12,792 bases of DNA from an uncultured Muribaculaceae bacterium (GTDB lineage Bacteria > Bacteroidota > Bacteroidia > Bacteroidales > Muribaculaceae), in contig CAJTOZ010000039.1 of NCBI GenBank assembly GCA_910578095.1, positions 1 through 12,792 of the forward strand, given 5' to 3'. Below are positions 1 through 7,700 of the stretch, piece after piece. Both the position numbers and the translations under genes were made by a program. Numbering within the stretch: position 1 is the first letter of the stretch; each line of letters opens with the position of its first letter. Below the pieces are notes generated by a model, which saw only the letters and a list, made by a program, of their open reading frames with translations, was not told where the DNA came from and did no database searches.

Positions 1-82
1 TGCCAAAGGCACGTCCCTACATTGAGAATAAGACCTTGGGTACTTTTGCGGATAAGCATATTTTTTTAATGTTCGAGACAAT

Positions 83-99
83 AGGACTCCGGGAGTCCT
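83..99 (-). terminator. Short perfect hairpin just past the permease stop codon
   Basis: Positions 83-99 read AGGACTCC, one G, then GGAGTCCT, a perfect 8-bp stem around a single central base. It lies 9 bases beyond the stop codon of the minus-strand permease, where a transcription terminator would sit. No U-run follows it in the minus direction, so it is not a classic intrinsic terminator. It could equally stabilise the 3' end of the mRNA. Confidence 0.4.
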
Positions 100-107
100 G
101 TGGGTGT

Positions 108-1391
108 CTAAGCCTTTTCCTTGCAGTCGTAGCCGGCGGCCTCCACTGCGGCTATCACCGCTTCGGGCGCGGCGTTGCCTTCTACGCGCGCCTCGCCGGC
201 GGCCAGATCCACATCTACGTTTTCCACGCCGGAAACGGCAGCGATGCTTTTTTCAACGTTGGCACGGCAATGGTTGCACATCATGCCTTTGATTTCATAT
301 ACTTTCATAGTGTTGTCAGAATTAGAAGTTTCACATTTGTCGCAATCGTCGTGGGAGTGGCCACGGAAGCGGGCCCACAATGCCCGCACGAGCAGCAGCG
401 AGAGCACTATGCCGCTTGCCGTGGACAGCCATCCGGAGTGCATTCCGGCGCCGGGTGCGTGGCAGCTCAGGGTCTCGGCCGCCGGCAGCACGAACCATTC
501 CCTCGGCAGCACATAGTCGGCAAGCAGGCCGAACACTATCGCGCCCACTACTATCGCGCCTACATAGAACACCTGCACGCTGCGTCCGAGCGCCTTGTGC
601 ACCACCAGCAGGGAGGCTGCATTTGTGGCCGGTCCGGCCATCAGCAGCACGAGCGCCGCGCCGGGAGAAAGGCCCTTGAGCATCAGCGCCACGGCTATGG
701 GGATGGACCCGGTGGCGCACACATACATGGGCACACTGAGCGCCAGCACCGCGAGCATGCTCAGCAGCGGGTAGCGGCTGAGGCCTGCGAGCGCGTCGGC
801 AGGAACAAGCGCGGTGATGAGAGCTGCCACCACAAGACCCAGAATCAGCCAGCGGCCTATGTCCTCCATCATTGTCATGAAGCCGTAGCGCAGTGCTGCC
901 GCCGTGCGTGCCGCCAGTCCGGCCGGACGCGTGTCGGGGTTGCCGCCCGGTTCCTGTGTGGCCTGTGCTCCGGCGCCCGTACGCCGTGCGTGTCGGTTGG
1001 CGAGCGCGCCTCCTCCGAGTGCGGTGACGAGTGCGGCTATGGGGCGCAGGAGGGCAAACGGCAGTCCCATCATGGAATATGTGGCCGCTATGGAATCCAC
1101 TCCCGTCTGCGGTGTGGCTATGAGAAACGACACTGTGGCACCGCGCGATGCGCCTTCGCGCCGCAGACCCATGGCAGTGGGCACCACGCCGCAGGAGCAT
1201 AGCGGCAGCGGCACTCCGAAGAGGGCGGCTTTCATCACGGAGCCGAAAGTGTTGGGGGCCAGATGCGCCTTATACACGCCGGCCGGCACAAAGGCGTGCA
1301 GCACACCGGCTATGGCGAAACCCAGCAAGAGATAGGGGGCCATCTCGCAGAGCATGGCCCAGAACACATGTATTATATTCATTATGTCCAT
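108..1391 (-). CDS. SO_0444-family Cu/Zn efflux permease with C-terminal HMA domain
   Basis: This 427-residue polytopic inner-membrane protein resembles the SO_0444/ArsP-like permease group (DUF318), which is thought to export Cu, Zn or related soft metals. Hydrophobic segments run through residues 8-36, 50-75, 85-130 and 175-320. The diagnostic motif PLPLCSCGVVPT lies at 61-72, with C65 and C67 as likely metal ligands in the membrane. A His/Cys-rich linker (HSHDDCDKC, 345-353) leads to a C-terminal HMA domain (362-427) with the metal-binding motif GMMCNHC (C372, C375), which resembles a CopZ chaperone fused to its transporter. The start at 1391 gives the N-terminus MDIMNIIHVF; Met4 is an alternative. 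A -7-like box lies just upstream and the gene is divergent from the GH127 gene. The family assignment is confident; the exact metal is not known. Confidence 0.88.
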   Translation of the reverse strand: MDIMNIIHVFWAMLCEMAPYLLLGFAIAGVLHAFVPAGVYKAHLAPNTFGSVMKAALFGVPLPLCSCGVVPTAMGLRREGASRGATVSFLIATPQTGVDSIAATYSMMGLPFALLRPIAALVTALGGGALANRHARRTGAGAQATQEPGGNPDTRPAGLAARTAAALRYGFMTMMEDIGRWLILGLVVAALITALVPADALAGLSRYPLLSMLAVLALSVPMYVCATGSIPIAVALMLKGLSPGAALVLLMAGPATNAASLLVVHKALGRSVQVFYVGAIVVGAIVFGLLADYVLPREWFVLPAAETLSCHAPGAGMHSGWLSTASGIVLSLLLVRALWARFRGHSHDDCDKCETSNSDNTMKVYEIKGMMCNHCRANVEKSIAAVSGVENVDVDLAAGEARVEGNAAPEAVIAAVEAAGYDCKEKA

Positions 1392-1414
1392 AATTCAGAA
1401 TCTTTTTTACAATG

Positions 1415-1422
1415 CAAAGATA
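1415..1422 (-). promoter_or_regulatory. Bacteroidota-type -7 box for the permease gene
   Basis: On the minus strand this reads TATCTTTG, a perfect TAnnTTTG -7 element about 25 bases upstream of the permease start codon. No TTTG lies at the ideal 19-nt distance; the nearest match (minus-strand TTTG at 1448-1451) is 25 nt away. It is therefore a probable but imperfect promoter. No equivalent box was found for the divergent GH127 gene. Confidence 0.45.
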
Positions 1423-1505
1423 GTGGTTTTGTGGTGCAATCCGGTTGCAAATGAGTAGCGCGCGGGTCTCTGCCGTATTATCTATATCAAAAATATCGTA
1501 AAGAA

Positions 1506-3452
1506 ATGACACGCATAGCCATTACCCTCCTGCTTGCAATGTGCGCTATTCTCGGCGTGCATGCCCAGTCGCTTTATCCCGGACAGCACACCTCGCGTGT
1601 GCGTGTGCACGACACCGCCCCCGTGCGCGCCGAGGCCTTTGATCTTGCCGATGTGCGGTTGCTGCCTGGCCGCGTGCGCGACAATCTTGAGCGCGATTCA
1701 GCCTGGATGGTGTCGATACCGGCCGCAAGGCTGCTCCATAGCTTCCGCAACAACGCCGGCGTGTTTGCCGGTCTTGAGGGAGGCTACGAGAGTGTGCGCA
1801 AACTCGGTGGCTGGGAGTCGCTTGACTGCGATTTGCGCGGCCACACCACCGGCCACATGCTCTCGGCGTGCGCACTCATGTATGCGGCCACAGGACAGCA
1901 TGTGTTCAAGGCCAAGGCCGACAGTCTCGTGGCCGGGCTGGCCGAGGTGCAGGCGGCGCTCGGCTCCTCGGGTTATCTGAGCGCCTTTCCCGAGCAACTC
2001 ATAGACCGCAATATACTCGGGCGCCCGGTATGGGCACCGTGGTACACTCTCCACAAAATCCTTGCCGGCCTCATCGACCAATATCTGTATGCCGGCAATG
2101 AGCAGGCTCTCGACATTGCGCGCCGCATGGGCGATTGGGCCTACGGTAAGCTTATGGCGCTCCCCGACAGCACGCGGCGCCTGATGCTGCGCAATGAGTT
2201 CGGTGGTATGAACGAGGCGTTCTTCAATCTATACGCCGTCACAGCCGACGGACGTTTCCGCGAGCTTGCAGAATTTTTTCATCACAACGACGTGGTGGAT
2301 CCGCTGCGCTCCGGCACAGCCTCGTTCGGCACTCTGCACACCAATACATTCATCCCCAAGCTCCTCGGCGAGGCTCGCCGTTACGAGCTTACCCGCGCGT
2401 CCGAGAGCCGCCGTGCCGCACGTCTGTTCTGGGAGCATACCACAGGCCATCATTGCTTCACCACAGGGTCGTGCAGCCAGAAGGAGCACTTTTTCGATCC
2501 GGCACGAATGTCGCAGTATCTCAACGGCTACACCGGCGAGACCTGCTGCACCTATAACATGCTGAAGCTCTCCCGCCATCTTTTCTGCTGGGATGCCGAC
2601 GCCGATGTGGCCGAATACTACGAGCGCGCGCTCTTCAACCATATTCTGGCCCAGCAGGACACGGCGTCCGGAATGGTGTGCTATTTCCTGCCCATGCTGA
2701 GCGGCGCCCACAAGGTGTACAGCACTCCCGAACAATCGTTCTGGTGCTGTGTGGGCAGTGGGTTCGAGAGCCACGCCAAGTATGCCGAGGCCATCTACTA
2801 CCGTACGCCGTCGGGCGCGGATGCCGACACGCTCTTTGTGAATCTCCTGATTCCGTCGCGCCTGAACTGGCGCGAGCTCGGATTCAGCCTTGTGCAGCGC
2901 ACGGCGTTTCCTGAAAGCGACACAGCCGAGTGGACCGTAGAGGCTTCCTCGGCGCGTCCGCTGGCCATAGCGTTTCGCCATCCGCGGTGGAGCGGCCTGC
3001 CGGAGGTCACGGTCAACGGTCGTAAAATACACGTGAAATCGGAGCCCGGAAGCTATTTTACCGTACGCCGCCGTTGGCGCGCCGGCGACCGCATAGCGGT
3101 GCGCTATCCCATGGAACTGCGCGTGGAGACCACTCCGGACAATCCTTGCCGCGGTGCCGTGCTATATGGCCCCATCGTACTTGCCGGACAGCTCGGCACC
3201 GAAGGCATGTGCGATCCCGCACCGTTCTCCGATCCTACCGTGCGCAACGATTATTACACCTACGACTACCATATCCCCGCCGGACTCCCGACACAACTAT
3301 CCATTGATCCGGCCTGTCCGGCCTCGGCCTTGACACGCAAGGGCCCGGGGCTCACTTTCGCCACGGCCGACGGCCGCATACTCGCCCCGCTCTACGACAC
3401 GCATCGCACCCGCTACGTGGTGTACTGGGACATTGTTCCGCAAAAAAAATGA
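1506..3452 (+). CDS. Secreted GH127 family glycoside hydrolase (beta-L-arabinofuranosidase-like)
   Basis: This 648-residue protein is close to the normal length for GH127 (formerly DUF1680). The characterised members remove beta-L-arabinofuranose from plant arabinans and hydroxyproline-linked arabinosides. Residues 1-20 form a signal peptide (MTRI, hydrophobic stretch, then VHA before Q21), so it acts in the periplasm or outside the cell. The family's Zn-thiolate active site is visible: GETCC at 344-348 (E345, C347) and FWCCVGSG at 412-419 (C414, C415). These match the zinc-binding Glu/Cys set and cysteine nucleophile known from HypBA1. E327, in GSCSQKEHFF, is a candidate general acid/base. 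An (alpha/alpha)6 barrel covers roughly 55-430, followed by beta-rich domains. The start is preceded by A-rich sequence (gtaaagaa). The gene ends in an 8-A run next to the stop. The exact substrate linkage is inferred. Confidence 0.9.
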   Translation: MTRIAITLLLAMCAILGVHAQSLYPGQHTSRVRVHDTAPVRAEAFDLADVRLLPGRVRDNLERDSAWMVSIPAARLLHSFRNNAGVFAGLEGGYESVRKLGGWESLDCDLRGHTTGHMLSACALMYAATGQHVFKAKADSLVAGLAEVQAALGSSGYLSAFPEQLIDRNILGRPVWAPWYTLHKILAGLIDQYLYAGNEQALDIARRMGDWAYGKLMALPDSTRRLMLRNEFGGMNEAFFNLYAVTADGRFRELAEFFHHNDVVDPLRSGTASFGTLHTNTFIPKLLGEARRYELTRASESRRAARLFWEHTTGHHCFTTGSCSQKEHFFDPARMSQYLNGYTGETCCTYNMLKLSRHLFCWDADADVAEYYERALFNHILAQQDTASGMVCYFLPMLSGAHKVYSTPEQSFWCCVGSGFESHAKYAEAIYYRTPSGADADTLFVNLLIPSRLNWRELGFSLVQRTAFPESDTAEWTVEASSARPLAIAFRHPRWSGLPEVTVNGRKIHVKSEPGSYFTVRRRWRAGDRIAVRYPMELRVETTPDNPCRGAVLYGPIVLAGQLGTEGMCDPAPFSDPTVRNDYYTYDYHIPAGLPTQLSIDPACPASALTRKGPGLTFATADGRILAPLYDTHRTRYVVYWDIVPQKK

Positions 3453-3483
3453 CGCGGCATAGCTAAAACTACGGAAAATAACT

Positions 3484-3515
3484 AAATTTGTGGACGGACC
3501 TCCGTCCACAAATTT
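3484..3515. repeat. Perfect 15-bp inverted repeat between the GH127 and symporter genes
   Basis: The left arm AAATTTGTGGACGGA (3484-3498) and right arm TCCGTCCACAAATTT (3501-3515) are exact reverse complements separated by only CC. It lies 31 bases after the GH127 stop and 25 before the symporter start. As RNA it would form a strong hairpin ending in an A/U-rich base, so a bidirectional terminator is the simplest reading. A compact operator for a dimeric regulator is an alternative. The left arm overlaps TAAATTTG (3483-3490), which matches a Bacteroidota -7 box but has no good -33 partner. Confidence 0.7.
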
Positions 3516-3540
3516 GTTATAATAGGAAGTTTTTGCAGAT

Positions 3541-4767
3541 ATGAAAAAATCACAGATAATCCTATGGATAGCGGCACTGGTCGTCGGAGTGGTGCTGGGG
3601 CTTCTACGGGTGGATGCCATCGACCGCGCCGCCGACATTGTCGCCACGGTGTACACGCGTCTGTTCCGCCTGCTGGCCGTACCTGTCATTGTACTCGCCA
3701 TTGTCTCCACGCTTGCGTCGCTGGGTAAAGGCGGTGGGATGGGACGCATGTTCCGCATCACTCTCACCTACACGCTGCTCACCACCACAGCCGCTGCCGC
3801 TGTGGCGCTCGGGCTTTATGTGCTCGTGGCCCCGGGCAATCTACCGGCCTCAGCCATAGGCTCCGGGGAGGCGGTGCCGTCCGACCTGACGAAGTTTTCA
3901 TATTCCGACCATCTGATGTCGATGGTGCCCGACAATATAGTAAGGCCATTTCTCGACGGCAACGTGCTCGGGCTGCTCCTGCTGTGTTTTGCTGTGGGTA
4001 TAGCCTTGTCGCGGATGCCCGACACCCCTCAGAAGCGCGCCCTCATGCATGGTATCGCCGGACTGCAGGAACTGCTGTATGTGCTCATCCGCTGGCTCAT
4101 CGCCGTGCTGCCGCTCGGTATCACGGCCTTTGCCGCGCAACTGGCGGCTGAAGTAGGTGGCGGTGTCATGCTCGACTCGCTGGGTAAGTACGTGCTGGTG
4201 ATTCTGGCCGGCAACTGCCTGCAGTTTTTCGTGATTCTGCCCTTGTTCCTGCTGGCCAAGGGCCTGAACCCGCTCAAGGTACTTTCGGGCATGATGCCCG
4301 CCGTGCTTATGGCGCTCTTCACCAAAAGTTCCGCGGCCACGCTGCCGGTGACTATGGACAGCGCCGAGAGGCGCGTGGGCGCCGATCCCAAAGTGGCGCG
4401 TTTCGTGCTCCCGGTGTGCACCACGGTCAATATGAATGGCTGTGCGGCGTTCATTCTGGTGACATCGCTGTTTGTGATGCAGAACAATGGCATGGACGTG
4501 TCGGCCGGAAGCATGCTTGTGTGGCTGCTGATCTCGGTGGTCTCGGCGTTCGGCAATGCCGGAGTGCCGATGGGATGCTATTTTCTCACGCTCTCACTCA
4601 TGGCCGGCATAGGTGCCGATGTGGGTATCATGGGTGTGATACTGCCGATATATACCATCATCGATATGGTGGAGACCGCCGAGAATGTGTGGTCCGATTC
4701 GTGTGTATGTGCCATAACGGATAAAACCCTGAAAGCTTCCGCGAGCACCCATGGACGTGTCGGCTGA
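3541..4767 (+). CDS. Dicarboxylate/amino acid:cation symporter (DAACS, SLC1-like)
   Basis: This 408-residue integral inner-membrane protein has the GltPh/GltT fold: scaffold helices in the first half, then HP1-TM7-HP2-TM8. Visible signatures are the serine-rich HP1 tip KSSAATLPVT (262-271), the TM7 motif TTVNMNGCAAF (294-304), the HP2 loop FGNAGVPMG (337-345) and the TM8 stretch DMVETAENVWSD (375-386). The family uses a Na+ or H+ gradient to import glutamate, aspartate, C4-dicarboxylates or neutral amino acids. Two substitutions stand out. The usual NMDG is NMNG (N299). The arginine that binds an acidic side chain (R397 in GltPh) aligns with E378. The substrate is therefore unlikely to be an ordinary acidic amino acid. 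The gene's 3' end overlaps the first possible start codon of the following STAND gene, which suggests co-transcription. Confidence 0.88.
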   Translation: MKKSQIILWIAALVVGVVLGLLRVDAIDRAADIVATVYTRLFRLLAVPVIVLAIVSTLASLGKGGGMGRMFRITLTYTLLTTTAAAAVALGLYVLVAPGNLPASAIGSGEAVPSDLTKFSYSDHLMSMVPDNIVRPFLDGNVLGLLLLCFAVGIALSRMPDTPQKRALMHGIAGLQELLYVLIRWLIAVLPLGITAFAAQLAAEVGGGVMLDSLGKYVLVILAGNCLQFFVILPLFLLAKGLNPLKVLSGMMPAVLMALFTKSSAATLPVTMDSAERRVGADPKVARFVLPVCTTVNMNGCAAFILVTSLFVMQNNGMDVSAGSMLVWLLISVVSAFGNAGVPMGCYFLTLSLMAGIGADVGIMGVILPIYTIIDMVETAENVWSDSCVCAITDKTLKASASTHGRVG

Positions 4768-7700
4768 GGGTAGGGCAATGGACGGCATGTCGCTTTTCCC
4801 GGTGGGGAAAGACAGCTACCTGCAGGCCGAGCTGGACAAGGCCGCGCGTATCTGCGTGGATCGTATTCTTTTCCGCTCCGGCGCAAAACCGCATCTTACG
4901 GAGGAGGACAAACGGGCCAACATCGACGGCGACATCATGCTGCTCGACAGCGCGGGGTGTGTGACCGCGCGGATCACGGTGCAGCTGAAGCACTATCCTG
5001 CTGCCGACCGTGGGCGCGCCGTATATTCTGTGCCGGCATCGTTGCCGGGATATGCGGCAAGATGCCGGAATGAGGTGGTGATGCTGATTGCTGCCGACGA
5101 AGAGGAAGAGTGTTTCTACTGGAAGTATATCGATGACGATTTCATCGAAGAGTGTGCGAGCAAGGGAGTGCAGAATTCCTATACATACCACTTTCAGGAC
5201 CATGAGAGGGCGGATGCCGGCAATATAGGCAGCGTGGTGGAGCGGTGGAGGGAGATATGCCGCTGCAAGATTGCGCTGTGCAGGAGCATCCGGGACGATG
5301 CTGAAAAGACGCTCGACGCCATGCGCGCAGCTTTCAAGGCTGTTCCGCGGGAACTGTACGGTTGCCCCGGCTCACATATCGTGCGGCCGGAGGAGCAGCG
5401 TCTGTACGAGGCAGTGGGCTCATCATCGGGGCTGGTACTGCTGACTGGCGATGCCGGATGCGGAAAGTCGGTGATGCTCAGCGGTATGATCGACAGGCTG
5501 GAGGCCGCCGGCGAGCGGGTGCTTCCGCTGAAGGCCGATATGATGGCCAAGGGAATGGCATCGGCATCGGTCATCGATACCTTGGTGTCGATGCTGGCGC
5601 CTACAGTCATAGTGATAGACCAGATAGACGCGTTGTCGCAAAGCATGTCGGCCGACCGCAGCCATCTTAACGACATCATGGCATTGATAGGCCGTAGCGC
5701 CCTGCGTCAGGGCCGGAATGTGCGTGTAGTGGTGTCGTGCCGTGATTTTGATCTGTCCAACGACCCCGCGCTCAGTACGCTTGAGCGCAGCGAGGGGTGT
5801 GTGCGCATCCGTGTGGGGCTGCTGCCGGCCGAGGATGTGGCGAAAATCGTGCCCGAGGCCGGCGATGGGCGTTTTGCCGAAATGCTGACATTGCCGCAGA
5901 ATCTCGACATATATTGCCGGGTGCGCGCATCGGGCGGAGGCGATGGGCGCGGTATCCTGTCGCGCATCGATCTTTACGACGAACTGTGGCGTTCGGTGAT
6001 ATGCTGCAAGAGCGCTTCCGGCGGTCTTGAACCGTCGGAGGTCGAGACGGTGGTGCAGGATCTGGCCATGGCTATGGAAGCCGAAGGATCGCTGTGTGTG
6101 GAATACAACGGGGATGCCGCCACGCTCCGGGTTGTGGAATTTCTGAAAAGCGAGGGCATTGTGGCCGGGAGCGGCATGATGGTCCGTTTTTTTCATCAGA
6201 CATTCTATGAGTATGTCGTGGCGCGCTCTTGCGCGGTGCGCGGCGAATCGCCGGTGGCCGGTATGCTTGCCGGCCATCAGGGGCTGTTCGTGCGCTCGCG
6301 CATCAAGTTTGTCTGCGACTATTTGCGCCGTAAGTCTCCGCAGCTGTACCGCGCCGATCTGCTCCGGCTCACATCTGTATCTGTGCGGCCGCATCTGAGG
6401 CTTATGACCATGGGTATGTTCGCAGAACATGAAGAGCTTCTGCGTGCCGAAAAATCTCTGGTGGCCACCCTCAGACGCACAGATCCGGAGTTGTTTCATG
6501 CCTTTGTCGGGCAGGTGCGCGCGCCGCGGGTGCTGGAATTTGTGCTTTCTATAATCGGGGCCGATATAGCCGATATGCGTTCCGGCGATGATTTGTTCGG
6601 GGCTGTGTGCGCGCTGTGCGAGCGGAATATAGACAGCAGCCCGCGCGAAGTGGCCGATATGATAGCTTCGGTGGCCGATACCTCCGCACGCCTTACGCTT
6701 GCCCGCCGTGGGCTGCGTGTCGCTGCCACGGCCTATGCGGAAGAGGCGGTGTGCGCTCTTTACCGTGAGGCCGGACATACTATGAAATCATGGCAGCAGA
6801 TGCATTGCCTGGAGAGGGCGGCTGCGGTGAATCCGGTTTTTGCCGCTGAGGTGCTTGAGCCGTTGCTGGTCGAGGCGGTGAAGGAAAACAGGCGCCGACG
6901 CGATCACTCCGATCTGTCTATCAGGGAATTGGCCGACAATGTGTGCGCGCCGTTGATGGATGCCTCTCCGTGGGTGCTTTTCGATATGCTGTTGCGGGTG
7001 GTCAGGACCGCGGGTTCCGCAGTTTTCTTCCGTTTCAACAGTGAGGACGGCGCCGATCGTGTTCCGGCCATGATGGCTGCCGTGCTGACGGCGCGCACAG
7101 CCGATGAACCTGCGCGGGTACGGGCCCGCGTTGCGGAATTGCTGGCCGCGGGGGATGTGCCATGTGCCAGGGTGGCCATGGAGGTCATGGCTGTGGCTCC
7201 CGATGTGTTCGTGCCGGAATTCATGGCGCTGATGGAGGATGCGGCTGCTGTAGGCCGGCTGCTTGATGGATACGCCACGCGATATCATCTGCACGAGCTC
7301 ATAAAGAAAGCCTATCGCGCATGCGATGTGCGCGCCCGCCAGCGCTACCGCGAGCTGAGCGCTGCATTTACCGGCGACCGCGACCGTAAGCCGCACCTCG
7401 GGCGCGAGTGGGGCCAACGCTTGTATCCGTGGTCGGGCTATTTCCGGTGGCTGCTGTATAGTGCCACACCATGCGACGATTATCCGGCGGAAGTGCGGCG
7501 CGACTATCTGGCGTTGGAAAGGCAATATGCCCCGTGGGGGGCTCCGTCACGGCCACAGCATAGCGTTACAGCCGGAATTGTGTGCTCCGGCACGCTTGTG
7601 TCGCCCTCTGTCTACCGCAGAATGTCGGTGCGGGCCTGGCGCAAGTCGTTCAGGTGTGACAGCAGGAGGTTGCACGACCGCTACTTCTCGCCGCACGACC

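Noticed and set aside
41..48. TACTTTTG, a match to the -7 promoter box on the plus strand
   Set aside because: There is no -33 element at the right spacing, and it would transcribe antisense into the permease 3' end.
36..1202. Long plus-strand open frame of 388 residues opposite the permease
   Set aside because: It has Cys/His/Arg-rich low-quality sequence and no family motifs, and lies antisense to a clear permease gene. It is a by-product of GC-rich codon use.
3442..3449. Run of eight A at the end of the GH127 gene as a programmed frameshift site
   Set aside because: It lies in the last codons of a full-length protein, so slippage would change only the extreme C-terminus and has no evident purpose.
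5423..6778. Minus-strand open frame of 451 residues opposite the STAND gene
   Set aside because: It is rich in His, Gln and Arg with no recognisable domain. The plus strand here encodes the Walker A and B motifs of the ATPase.
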